Shown: piece by piece, positions 1 through 7,502 of the stretch
Numbering within the stretch: position 1 is the stretch's first letter
Layout: the number at the start of each line of letters is the position of its first letter
Origin: an uncultured Mycoplasmatota bacterium
GTDB taxonomy: Bacteria > Bacillota_I > Bacilli_A > RF39 > UBA660
DNA length: 30,911 nt
NCBI GenBank assembly: GCA_900548695.1
Contig: URLC01000008.1
Span: 1-30,911, forward strand
Direction of reading: 5' to 3'
Notes under the pieces: model-generated
Databases searched by the model: none
Told to the model about the DNA's origin: nothing
Seen by the model: only the letters and a program-made list of their open reading frames with translations
Translations under genes and position numbers: made by a program

Positions 1-61
1 AATAGAAAGGGATCAATCAAATAGATTAATATTTCTATAAGATTGATTATACGAGTATACT

Positions 62-769
62 ATGAAATTAGAAATTAAAAATTTATCAAAAACATATGGT
101 GAAAAAGAAGTTCTAAAAGATATAGACTTTACCTTTGAAGAAGGAAAAATCTATGGTTTAATAGGACGTAATGGAGCCGGAAAAACAACTTTTTTTAACT
201 GTCTAAATGAAGATATAGAAATAGATAGTGGAACTATGATTCTAGACAGCCAATATGGAAAAAACAACTTAAAAACTGACGATATTGGTTATGTAATTTC
301 AACACCAACCGTTCCAGAATTTTTAACTGGGAAAGAATTTTTAAGTTTCTTTTTAGAAATTAATAAAGATAAAATAGCAGATAAAAAGACAATAGAAGAG
401 TATTTTGAACTTGTAAAAATAAATAAAGAAGACCAAGATAAACTCTTAAAAGAATATTCTCATGGAATGAAAAATAAAATGCAAATGCTAATTAATATTA
501 TAGCTAATCCTAAAGTTTTATTATTAGATGAGCCCTTAACTTCACTAGATATTGTAGTTCAAGAAGAAATGAAAAAATTATTAAAACAAATAAAAAAGAA
601 TCATATTCTAATTTTTTCTACACATATTTTGGAACTTGCTTTAGATCTATGTGACGAAATAGTTATTTTAAACAATAAAAAATTAGAATTAGTAGAAAAA
701 AATCATTTAAATACCAAAAAATATAAAGATAAAATTATTGAAAGTTTAAAGGATGAAAAAAATGTTTAA
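62..769 (+). CDS. ABC transporter ATP-binding protein
   Basis: ATPase subunit of an ABC transporter, 235 aa, expected on the cytoplasmic face and paired with the permease encoded next. Visible motifs are Walker A (GRNGAGKTT, residues 35-43), a degenerate signature (YSHGM, 132-136, in place of LSGGQ), Walker B (VLLLDE, 152-157) followed by the D-loop SLD, and the H-loop histidine H188 (FSTH). The usual Q-loop glutamine after the GY strand is absent: the sequence reads GYVISTP (76-82). Length fits single-domain ABC-2/YtrB-like ATPases. The ATG at 62 has no strong ribosome site upstream, so translation may be coupled to a gene outside the window. The substrate cannot be inferred; antibiotic-peptide or lipid efflux is common for this architecture. 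Confidence 0.93.
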   Translation: MKLEIKNLSKTYGEKEVLKDIDFTFEEGKIYGLIGRNGAGKTTFFNCLNEDIEIDSGTMILDSQYGKNNLKTDDIGYVISTPTVPEFLTGKEFLSFFLEINKDKIADKKTIEEYFELVKINKEDQDKLLKEYSHGMKNKMQMLINIIANPKVLLLDEPLTSLDIVVQEEMKKLLKQIKKNHILIFSTHILELALDLCDEIVILNNKKLELVEKNHLNTKKYKDKIIESLKDEKNV

Positions 770-2321
770 ATCTTTAAGTATGTCTTTTAAAATAGATATG
801 ACCTACGCTATAAATTCTTTTATTTATAGCATAAAACATCTACCAATTTTTAAAGATTTATTTCCAGGTAATGGACTATATAAAAGTAAAAAAACAAAAA
901 GTTTTATTCGTATATTAGCTTTCATTTTATCTACTGGTCGAATGATTTTATATAAGGTATTATATTTTTCTATAATTTACATGATAGCAGAGCTACTTAG
1001 TCCTAAAAATATGGTGATGACGTTTCTACATCTATATTTTATTCTTACCGCTATGGGTATATTTGTCAATAACAAAATATTATCTACTAGTACTAAAAAA
1101 TATTTTTCTATTGTTTTATTTAATATGGATGCTAAAGAGTTTATGAAATCAAATCTTTGGATGGATTTAATAACCAATTTCATTTTACATAGTATTTGTC
1201 TATTAGTAATCACTAAAAGCCCAATTATCTTTATCTTTACCATCTTTGGTTTTTTAGGCAGAATAATAGGAGAAAGAATAAATTTATTACACTATAAAAA
1301 ATATAAAATATCTCTTAATTATAACTATAAAGTTTATTGGACTATAATCTTATTAGGACTAGCAACCAGTCTTTTACCATTACTTAATATTAAAATTACA
1401 AAAGAACTAGTTGCAATAATAGATATAGTCTTAATTCCACTAGCCATTATTTTTTATTACCAATTAATGAAAATAACAGACTACAAACTAATTTATAAAA
1501 AACTAAATACCAAAGTGAGAGCCCTAAATAGTAATTATTCTAGTGAATATTCTAGACAAGCCATGGTCGACATTAAAGAAAAAGATAAAAAAATTGATGC
1601 CAAAAAAATAAAAAATAAAAAAGGTTATGACTTATTTAACACTATTTTCTTTGAGCGACATAAAGAAATTCTTTTACGAAGTGCTAAATGGTTTGCTGGT
1701 ATCTCTCTTTGCATCATATTTGGTATTGTTATATTAATTTCCATGAATCCCGAAATAAAAAGATATTTAAATAATTTTTTACTAAATAATATATCTTGGT
1801 TTGTTATTATTATGTATTTTATTAATAGAGGATCAATCATTACTCAAGCTATGTTTTATAACTGTGATCACGCAATGCTAACTTTTAATTTTTATAGAAA
1901 TCCTAAAGTAATATTAAATGTTTTTAAAACAAGAGTTTTAACGGTATCTAAAGTAAATTTAATTCCTGCCATGATAATTGCTTTCAGTTTACCAATTCTT
2001 TTATACTTATCTGGTGGAACACCTAGCGCAATGGACTATGTATCAATACCTATATTTATCATTACTTTAAGTATTTTCTTTTCAATTCATTACTTGGTAA
2101 TTTATTATTTATTCCAACCATATGACAAAAATATGAAAATGAAAAGCATTAGTTATTCAGTAATTTCTATGTTAACTTATATCATTGCGTATTCATTAAT
2201 AGACTTAAAAATGTCTACAACCATCTTTTCCATCCTAACGATTATTGCCACTATAACATATAGTATTTTAGCTTTGGCCTTAGTCTATAAAAAATCTCCA
2301 ATGACATTTAGGATAAAATAG
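762..2321 (+). CDS. ABC-2-type permease (integral membrane partner)
   Basis: Large hydrophobic protein of about 519 aa with roughly ten predicted membrane segments and one basic cytoplasmic stretch near residues 255-300. It is the likely permease of the preceding ATPase. An ATG at 753 is in frame, but AAAGG at 748-752 abuts it directly, whereas the ATG at 762 lies 9 nt downstream of that motif, so I choose 762. The gene overlaps the ATPase by 8 bp from this start (17 bp from 753), indicating translational coupling. No conserved permease motif is recognisable by eye; the assignment rests on hydrophobicity and gene pairing. The substrate is unknown. Confidence 0.8.
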   Translation: MFKSLSMSFKIDMTYAINSFIYSIKHLPIFKDLFPGNGLYKSKKTKSFIRILAFILSTGRMILYKVLYFSIIYMIAELLSPKNMVMTFLHLYFILTAMGIFVNNKILSTSTKKYFSIVLFNMDAKEFMKSNLWMDLITNFILHSICLLVITKSPIIFIFTIFGFLGRIIGERINLLHYKKYKISLNYNYKVYWTIILLGLATSLLPLLNIKITKELVAIIDIVLIPLAIIFYYQLMKITDYKLIYKKLNTKVRALNSNYSSEYSRQAMVDIKEKDKKIDAKKIKNKKGYDLFNTIFFERHKEILLRSAKWFAGISLCIIFGIVILISMNPEIKRYLNNFLLNNISWFVIIMYFINRGSIITQAMFYNCDHAMLTFNFYRNPKVILNVFKTRVLTVSKVNLIPAMIIAFSLPILLYLSGGTPSAMDYVSIPIFIITLSIFFSIHYLVIYYLFQPYDKNMKMKSISYSVISMLTYIIAYSLIDLKMSTTIFSILTIIATITYSILALALVYKKSPMTFRIK

Positions 2322-2349
2322 CTAATAAATTTACAAAAAATGATAAAAA

Positions 2350-2378
2350 TTGACAACTTTTGTGAAATAGTCTACAAT
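2350..2378 (+). promoter_or_regulatory. Sigma-A promoter of the peptidoglycan hydrolase gene
   Basis: TTGACA at 2350-2355 and TACAAT at 2373-2378 are separated by exactly 17 nt. The promoter lies upstream of GAGGTG (2401-2406) and the TTG start at 2414. Confidence 0.85.
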
Positions 2379-2413
2379 AATATTGTTACAAAAAACATTT
2401 GAGGTGAAAAAAT

Positions 2414-3100
2414 TTGAAAAAAGAAAAACTAATCAGCTCAGTTTTAGCAACACTTGGTATTATGATGATAGCAATTGCTCTAGTAATAGAGTCTAATGAT
2501 ATAAAAACTTTTGAAAAAGATAAAACATATGTAACCAAAAATAGTGAAATAAAGTTAAAAAATATGGCAGCATCTGCCAATACAATTATAAATAAAGACC
2601 CAGTGGAAGAAACAGAACCTGAAGTTATTCCTGTTGATATGGAACAAGCTCCATCTTCTGTAATTATTCCTCCAAGAATAGAAGTGTATGAAAATATGAC
2701 TATTGATGAATTAGCTGCCAAACTAAATCGTAACTTAGGAAACGGCTATATTGCTGGAAAAGGTTATTTAATAGCTAGTCAGTGTATAGAAAAGGGTGTA
2801 GATCCTTATGTAGCAGTTGCGATAATGTTGCACGAAACTGGGTGTAAACACAACTGTTCTACTTTAGTGAAAACCTGTAATAATGTAGGCGGTCAAAAAG
2901 GTGCTCCAGGCTGCAATGGAGGGTCATATAAAAGATACAATACGTTAGATGAAGGAATTGTCGGCTTTATTGATAATCTTTATAGAAATTATTATTCAAA
3001 AGGCTTAACTACCGTAGATGCCATTGCACCAAAATATGCTGCAAGTTCTGCATGGCCAGCTAAAATTAAAAGTTATGTAGCAAGTATTAGAGCAAATTAA
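2414..3100 (+). CDS. Membrane-anchored glucosaminidase-like peptidoglycan hydrolase
   Basis: Predicted cell-wall hydrolase of 228 aa with a lysozyme-like fold. Residues 7-25 form a signal anchor, 30-95 are a low-complexity spacer, and 100-228 hold the catalytic domain. The domain shows HETGC with E141 as likely catalytic glutamate, then NNVGGQKG, GSYKRY, a DEGI-GFI segment and AWPAKI, a pattern typical of the Flg_J/endo-beta-N-acetylglucosaminidase group. Several Cys residues (144, 148, 155, 167) could form disulfides outside the membrane. Translation starts at TTG 2414, 7 nt after GAGGTG. The gene is monocistronic, between its own promoter (2350-2378) and a terminator (3099-3120). It would cleave glycan strands on the outer face of the membrane; lytic transglycosylase activity is an alternative. 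Confidence 0.82.
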   Translation: MKKEKLISSVLATLGIMMIAIALVIESNDIKTFEKDKTYVTKNSEIKLKNMAASANTIINKDPVEETEPEVIPVDMEQAPSSVIIPPRIEVYENMTIDELAAKLNRNLGNGYIAGKGYLIASQCIEKGVDPYVAVAIMLHETGCKHNCSTLVKTCNNVGGQKGAPGCNGGSYKRYNTLDEGIVGFIDNLYRNYYSKGLTTVDAIAPKYAASSAWPAKIKSYVASIRAN

Positions 3101-3120
3101 CTACCTAATTGGTAGTTTTT
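3099..3120 (+). terminator. Intrinsic terminator after the hydrolase gene
   Basis: Stem AACTACC (3099-3105) pairs with GGTAGTT (3111-3117), loop TAATT, then a T run. It overlaps the stop codon. Confidence 0.85.
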
Positions 3121-3137
3121 CACTTTTTAAAATAAAA

Positions 3138-3166
3138 TTGACAAAAATAAGATAATATGATATTTT
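3138..3166 (+). promoter_or_regulatory. Promoter of the OLE RNA transcript
   Basis: TTGACA at 3138-3143, 17-nt spacer and TATTTT at 3161-3166, preceded by TGA to give an extended -10. Predicted transcript start is near 3173, which sets the likely 5' end of the RNA. Confidence 0.7.
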
Positions 3167-3172
3167 CTTATC

Positions 3173-3715
3173 GTATTATGGCACGTTATTCTAGTCCAAG
3201 GACTTATTAGGAAGACGGGATTAAACAACCGTTAAGAGCATATCTGTGAAACCTTTGGTGTTTGCTTCTTGCGCCCAGCTTGGGGTGAGTGCTGAAGATG
3301 AAAAGGTACTGGGCGACCGTAATGGCATACGGCACCCGACCCATTGCCTGCTTGGAGACCTAGCCTTGTGATTGGCCTATACGGACAATCCTGATGGACC
3401 AGTTACGAACTAGGATAGAACCTGTATTGTGGCGAAAGTTATGTGCAGTGTAGCTTGTCTTGAGTGAAGATTTTGGGATTAATGTAAATTATGAAATAGT
3501 CTTTGCAAAAAAGAACTAATAATAAGAAATTGGTGAGGAAATCTCCTAGAGCGATATAGCATGGGATTGCAGTGGATACTAAGTGGCAATCAAGTCATAC
3601 AAATGGTGACATTGTATTAATTCTTATAATGGGGAACCGCATTTTTGGTAACGAAAGTGCAAGAATTAGAGAAATTCTACTTGACCTAAGATTCAAAGTT
3701 TACCATGCTATGGCC
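3173..3715 (+). ncRNA. ole: OLE RNA (ornate large extremophilic RNA)
   Basis: About 540 nt without a credible gene, visibly richer in G and C than its flanks, directly upstream of a gene I recognise as oapA. OLE RNAs are ~600-nt structured RNAs, usually just 5' of oapA, that form a membrane ribonucleoprotein linked to alcohol, cold and magnesium stress responses. Local stems can be read by eye: 3272-3278 (CGCCCAG) with 3309-3315 (CTGGGCG), 3317-3321 with 3328-3332, and CCAT/ATGG near 3704-3713. A sigma-A-type promoter precedes it and a weak terminator-like hairpin follows at 3716-3741. The identification rests mainly on size, structure and the oapA neighbour; I could not run a covariance model. 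Boundaries are approximate. The small ORF at 3572-3808 lies across the RNA and is not a gene. Confidence 0.85.
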
Positions 3716-3741
3716 AAAATAGTATTTAATACTATTTTTTT
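3716..3741 (+). terminator. Terminator-like hairpin between OLE RNA and oapA
   Basis: AAAATAGTA (3716-3724) pairs with TACTATTTT (3730-3738), loop TTTAA, then TTT. The A/T-rich stem is weak, so partial readthrough into oapA is plausible. Confidence 0.55.
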
Positions 3742-3758
3742 ATTTTGGAGGATAAACT

Positions 3759-4376
3759 ATGTTATTTACAAGAAAAAATCGCAAGCAAAAAGCAGAAAAA
3801 GAAGTTAACAATATCAAAGTACAAACTAGAAGACGCGAAAAGCGAAAAAAAGAAAAAGTCGATCGAAAATGGTTCGTTAAAATATTAATACTAGCTTTCA
3901 CTATATCTTTTATCTTATCTTTTATTTCAGAAACCACCATTCCAAATTTATCGTTAGTATTTGGAATAATTTTAACACTTATTTTTATATTTTTAGGTGT
4001 GCTGTTTGACATTATTGGTGTTTCTGTCACCGCTGCCGAGGAAAAAGTCTTTCATTCTATGAATTCTAGAAAAGTAAAAGGTGCAAACATTGCTGTTAAA
4101 TTAAAAAAGAATGCAGACAAAGTTTCTAATTTCTGCTGTGATGTTATAGGTGATATTTGTGGTATCATTTCTGGAGCAGCGGCAGCTAGTATTGCAGTAA
4201 TTGTTTCAACCAAAATAAAGATTGATCCATTACTACCAAGTTTAATTACTGCTGCAATAACTGCTTCTTTAACCATCGGTGGTAAAGCTCTAGGAAAAAG
4301 CTTTGCCATTAATAAAAGTAATTTTATCTTATATGAATTTGCTAAGTTCTTATCGTACTTTTATCATAAGAGATAA
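3759..4376 (+). CDS. oapA: OLE-associated protein A (OapA)
   Basis: Integral membrane protein of 205 aa that in characterised systems binds OLE RNA and holds it at the membrane. The first 37 residues are strongly basic, suited to RNA contact. Four membrane segments are visible at about 38-57, 63-87, 132-150 and 159-175. Between the second and third is the family's conserved block: FDIIGVSVTAAEE (83-95), FHSM (98-101), the K-V-x-G-A motif (105-109), NADKVSNFC (118-126) and DVIGDICGIISGAA (128-141). GGKALGK (174-180) follows the fourth segment. Start ATG 3759 follows GGAGG at 3747-3751. It lies immediately 3' of the OLE RNA, as in other bacteria, but the flanking genes (hydrolase and PrsW) differ from the usual isoprenoid/DNA-repair cluster. 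The family resembles the membrane domain of CNNM/CorC proteins. Confidence 0.88.
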   Translation: MLFTRKNRKQKAEKEVNNIKVQTRRREKRKKEKVDRKWFVKILILAFTISFILSFISETTIPNLSLVFGIILTLIFIFLGVLFDIIGVSVTAAEEKVFHSMNSRKVKGANIAVKLKKNADKVSNFCCDVIGDICGIISGAAAASIAVIVSTKIKIDPLLPSLITAAITASLTIGGKALGKSFAINKSNFILYEFAKFLSYFYHKR

Positions 4377-4405
4377 TTGAAAAATTTATATATATAGGTT
4401 ATACT
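4377..4405 (+). promoter_or_regulatory. Sigma-A promoter of the PrsW-like gene
   Basis: TTGAAA (4377-4382), 17-nt spacer, TATACT (4400-4405). It lies just after the oapA stop and 24 nt before the next ATG, so the protease can be transcribed independently. Confidence 0.75.
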
Positions 4406-4428
4406 AAAGCTAAGATAGGAGGGATAAC

Positions 4429-5208
4429 ATGCAAGGATTACTACTAGGGATAGCCATTCTTCCAGTCTTATTATTAGGAGTATATATTTATAGAAAAGAT
4501 AGAAATAAAGAACCCAAATCTTTACTAATAAAACTATTTACATCAGGTATTATCTCTTGTTTTTTAGTTTTATTAATATCAACTGCCTTAACCACTATAT
4601 TTCCATTCTTATCTAAAAATCAAGCTACTATGAACTTCTTAGAATTTAGTTTTTATATCTTTGTTTTTATAGCCCTAATTGAAGAAAGTTGTAAATGGAT
4701 AATGACATACTACTTGGGTTATAAAAACAAAGAATTTGATGAGGTGTATGACATAATTGTCTATGCCGTTTTTGTCGCTTTGGGATTTGCAGCTTTTGAA
4801 AATATTTTATATGTATTTCAAATAGGTAGTGTACAAGTTGGTATTATGCGAGGAATACTGGCGATACCAGGACACGTCTGCGATGGAATTGCCATGGGCT
4901 ATTATCTCAGCCTAATGAAATATTATGAAAGATTAGGCAATAAAAAAGAAGTTCAAAGTAATAAAATAAAAAGCCTTTTAATCCCAGTTTTATATCACGG
5001 AATTTATGATTACTGCTGTCTAGTTGACAATGATATAGTTTTAATCGCTTTTATATTATTCATCATATTCTTATATACCACTTCGCTAAAAAAAGTCAAA
5101 AAATTATCAAGCCAAAAATTAATGATAAACAGAAATAATTATTGTCCATACTGTGGAACTAAAGTAGAAGGTAATTATTGTTCTAATTGTGGCAAAATTC
5201 AAAAATAA
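4429..5208 (+). CDS. PrsW family intramembrane metalloprotease with C-terminal zinc ribbon
   Basis: Multi-pass membrane protease of 259 aa in the PrsW/CPBP (type II CAAX-like) superfamily. The characteristic motifs are present: EESCK (85-89), FAAFEN (120-125), a membrane histidine H149 in PGHV, and HGIYD (190-194). These supply the predicted catalytic glutamates and metal-binding histidines. About seven hydrophobic segments fill residues 3-220. The last ~24 residues form a small zinc ribbon of two CxxC pairs (CPYC, CSNC) not needed for catalysis. Start ATG 4429 follows GGAGGG. PrsW of Bacillus subtilis cleaves the anti-sigma factor RsiW, but no sigma/anti-sigma pair is in view, so the substrate is unknown. 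Confidence 0.88.
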   Translation: MQGLLLGIAILPVLLLGVYIYRKDRNKEPKSLLIKLFTSGIISCFLVLLISTALTTIFPFLSKNQATMNFLEFSFYIFVFIALIEESCKWIMTYYLGYKNKEFDEVYDIIVYAVFVALGFAAFENILYVFQIGSVQVGIMRGILAIPGHVCDGIAMGYYLSLMKYYERLGNKKEVQSNKIKSLLIPVLYHGIYDYCCLVDNDIVLIAFILFIIFLYTTSLKKVKKLSSQKLMINRNNYCPYCGTKVEGNYCSNCGKIQK

Positions 5209-5241
5209 AAAGTAATAGGTAAGGTACCTATTACTTTTTTT
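5207..5241. terminator. Strong bidirectional terminator
   Basis: AGTAATAGGTA (5211-5221) pairs with TACCTATTACT (5225-5235), loop AGG, flanked by A-rich and T-rich runs, so it can serve the PrsW-like gene on plus and the RodA/FtsW gene on minus. Confidence 0.88.
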
Positions 5242-5309
5242 GTATTAAAATCTAATAGTTATTATGATTCAAAAAATAAGTAAAATGCCAAAGCTATTTT
5301 TTTATATAT

Positions 5310-6437
5310 TTATCTATACCTATAATGCCTTGCTTTTTCCATAGAAATATTTAAAATAATTCCCACTAAAATCATATAAGAAAGTAGACTAGAACCACCA
5401 TAAGAAATAAATGGTAAAGTTATACCAGTAATAGGAAAAAGTCCTACTGTCATACCTATATTTTGTATTTGCTGAAATAAAAGCATTCCTAATATTCCTG
5501 CTAAAATATATTTATCAGTATCAACTAATTTTCTTTTAGCAAGCATTACAATTTGTGTATCAAAATAAATAATAACACCTAATAAAAGAAATACTCCAAA
5601 AAGTCCGAAATTAGAAGCAAAAACAGCAAATATAAAGTCCGTAGAGGATTCGGGGAAATAAATAGGTGTTTGATTAAAGCCATGTCCAAAAAATCCTGCT
5701 GACCCAATCGCCGCTAAAGCATTTTCTAATTGCAATCCCGTCCCACTTTTCCAAGAAAAAATTCTTTCAAATCGATAAAACAAATTAGTACCAAATAAAT
5801 TAATAAATAAGTCTTGATTAATAAAGAAAACTCCAAATACAAAAGCAAGTATTGCAACTAACACGCCTCCAGCGATTAAAAACCATCGTAATCTAATACC
5901 AGAAACAAACATCATACAAAAATAGATAATAAAATAAATAATCACTGCACCTGTATCTGGCTGTAAAAAAGTAAGAATAGATGGTATTAAAACAATTGCA
6001 AAACTCTTCAAAATAAACACAAATTCTTCTTTAACACTAGGATTGTTATAATCGCTTCTAAAATTATGAATCATAGTAGCAAGCATAAGCATCAAAAATA
6101 TCTTCATAAATTCACTAGGCTGAATACTACCAATCCCAGGAATAGTAAACCAACATTTACTATTATTAACAGGATCCGCAAAAAGTAATAATCCTAACAA
6201 TAAAATATTTCCTATAACGTAGAGAAATATGGTATGTCTATATAAATATTCATTCTTCATATGAATTAAGAAAGCTACTAGTAAAGCTCCAATAAAATAC
6301 CACAGTGCTTGTTTTAAAGCTAAATTACCTAATTCACTAGATGTATAAGTCAAAGCACTATAAATGGTAATAATACTAATAATAGCCATAACGCAAATTG
6401 GTATCAATATCTTCTTGTTAAGTCTTTTTATCGTCAT
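5310..6437 (-). CDS. RodA/FtsW family peptidoglycan polymerase
   Basis: SEDS-family glycosyltransferase, 375 aa, that polymerises lipid II into glycan strands in partnership with a class B penicillin-binding protein. About ten membrane segments are apparent. Hallmarks are the PG-x-G-x-IQPSEFMKI segment near residue 100-115, TDFIFAVFASNFG with the essential Asp of the large extracellular loop, and the C-terminal GITLPFISYGGSSL followed by a last helix. The spacing fits RodA (elongation) at least as well as FtsW or SpoVE; the three cannot be separated safely here. Start ATG 6437 follows GAGGAG on the minus strand, and an extended -10 (TGGTATAAT, complement of 6458-6466) lies just upstream. It stands alone, divergent from the next gene. 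Confidence 0.9.
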   Translation of the reverse strand: MTIKRLNKKILIPICVMAIISIITIYSALTYTSSELGNLALKQALWYFIGALLVAFLIHMKNEYLYRHTIFLYVIGNILLLGLLLFADPVNNSKCWFTIPGIGSIQPSEFMKIFLMLMLATMIHNFRSDYNNPSVKEEFVFILKSFAIVLIPSILTFLQPDTGAVIIYFIIYFCMMFVSGIRLRWFLIAGGVLVAILAFVFGVFFINQDLFINLFGTNLFYRFERIFSWKSGTGLQLENALAAIGSAGFFGHGFNQTPIYFPESSTDFIFAVFASNFGLFGVFLLLGVIIYFDTQIVMLAKRKLVDTDKYILAGILGMLLFQQIQNIGMTVGLFPITGITLPFISYGGSSLLSYMILVGIILNISMEKARHYRYR

Positions 6438-6457
6438 ATATAATCTCCTCGCTATAT

Positions 6458-6466
6458 ATTATACCA
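6458..6466 (-). promoter_or_regulatory. Extended -10 promoter of the RodA/FtsW gene
   Basis: Read on the minus strand as TGGTATAAT, a full TGn extended -10, 21 nt upstream of the start codon. No good -35 is visible. Confidence 0.6.
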
Positions 6467-6523
6467 AAAAAGAGCAATTTTTATATCTAAAAAACATAAA
6501 ATATCAAAGAGGAGAGATAATAA

Positions 6524-6817
6524 ATGAAAAAATTACCAGAACTTTACAAAAATAATAATATGCATCCCAAAAATAATAATAAAACGGTATGCTATTTAAA
6601 TAATGAAGATGTAAGAAATAATTCCAAACCAACTATTTTGGAAGAGTTAAATAATATTTTTAATAGCCTAGGCTATTCTTATAATATTCCTGTTATTATC
6701 GAAACAAAAAATGGAAAAATTCATACTAGTCTTGTTACCAAATCTAAAAATTATGTAGTTACAATTGATAATCAAACAATCCTTATCTCAGATATTATAA
6801 ATATTGAAAAAGAATAA
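6524..6817 (+). CDS. Small protein of unknown function
   Basis: 97-aa protein, unrecognised. The first ~35 residues are Asn/Lys-rich and probably disordered. Residues 40-55 look helical, and 57-97 read as short alternating beta strands (IIETKNGKIHT, YVVTIDNQTILISDI), reminiscent of a small SH3/Sm-like barrel; this is a resemblance only. Start ATG 6524 follows AGAGGAGAG. CATAAAATA at 6495-6503 resembles a sporulation sigma-E/K -10, but I see no AC-type -35 at the right distance. It is divergent from the RodA/FtsW gene and precedes lemA without a clear terminator. A spore or envelope role is a weak inference from neighbours. Confidence 0.65.
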   Translation: MKKLPELYKNNNMHPKNNNKTVCYLNNEDVRNNSKPTILEELNNIFNSLGYSYNIPVIIETKNGKIHTSLVTKSKNYVVTIDNQTILISDIINIEKE

Positions 6818-6881
6818 AATAGATTTTAACCCTTTACTTTTTTTTATTTTGCAACTAGAATGAATATATACGGAGGATAGA

Positions 6882-7448
6882 ATGAAGAAAAGTTATATAA
6901 TTATTATTGTGATAGTAGCTGTGATAGCTATAATTGCATTTTCTTTTATAGGAAGCTATAATGGATTAGTTAAATTAGAAGAAAATGTTGATGGAATGTA
7001 TGCTGATGTAGAGGTACAATTAGAAAGAAGAGCTGACTTAATTCCTAACTTAGTAAATACTGTAAAAGGATATGTAAAACACGAAGAATCTACAATCGAA
7101 AAGGTAACTACTGCTCGCGAAAATTTACTAAAAGCTCAAAGTGTGGAAGATAAAGCAACAGCTAATGAGGAATTATCATCTGCACTGAATGGTCTAATGA
7201 TTTTAGTAGAAAACTACCCAGATTTAAAAGCCAACACTAATTTCATAAATTTACAAGATGAACTTGCTGGAACAGAAAATAGAATTTCTACAGCAAGAAG
7301 AGACTACAATAATGCAGTAAAAAGTTACAATGCTAAAATAAAAGCAATTCCTACAAATATTGTAGCAGCTATGGCTGGCTTTGATGAAAAAGAATACTTT
7401 AAAGCTACTGATAGCAAAAAAGAAGTGCCAAATGTAGATTTCAATTAA
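6882..7448 (+). CDS. LemA family protein
   Basis: 188-aa LemA protein. An N-terminal membrane segment (residues 4-24) anchors a long alpha-helical domain. The family signature is clear: YNGLVKLEENVD, then QLERRADLIPNLVNTVKGY (about 47-65) and HEESTIEKVTTAREN. The C-terminus shows the usual YNNAVKSYNAKIKAIPTNI stretch and ends at FDEKEYF. Length and domain order are normal. Start ATG 6882 follows CGGAGG. It is followed by a terminator and then by a TPM-domain protein; LemA and TPM genes are frequent neighbours across bacteria, suggesting a shared envelope role, though no biochemical function is firmly established. Confidence 0.95.
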   Translation: MKKSYIIIIVIVAVIAIIAFSFIGSYNGLVKLEENVDGMYADVEVQLERRADLIPNLVNTVKGYVKHEESTIEKVTTARENLLKAQSVEDKATANEELSSALNGLMILVENYPDLKANTNFINLQDELAGTENRISTARRDYNNAVKSYNAKIKAIPTNIVAAMAGFDEKEYFKATDSKKEVPNVDFN

Positions 7449-7474
7449 AAGAGGAATGAAAATTCTTCTTTTTT
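7447..7474 (+). terminator. Terminator overlapping the lemA stop codon
   Basis: An 11-bp stem (7447-7457 with 7462-7472, one G-U pair) is capped by a GAAA tetraloop and ends in a T run. Confidence 0.82.
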
Positions 7475-7502
7475 AGAAAGTTGTAATGAAAAAGGAGCAG
7501 CC

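Noticed and set aside
1..61. Possible 3' end of an upstream gene
   Set aside because: Short frames end at 22-24 and 38-40, but too few codons are present to recognise a protein.
3572..3808. 78-codon open frame
   Set aside because: It lies over the 3' part of the OLE RNA and the oapA start, has no ribosome site and a composition unlike a protein.
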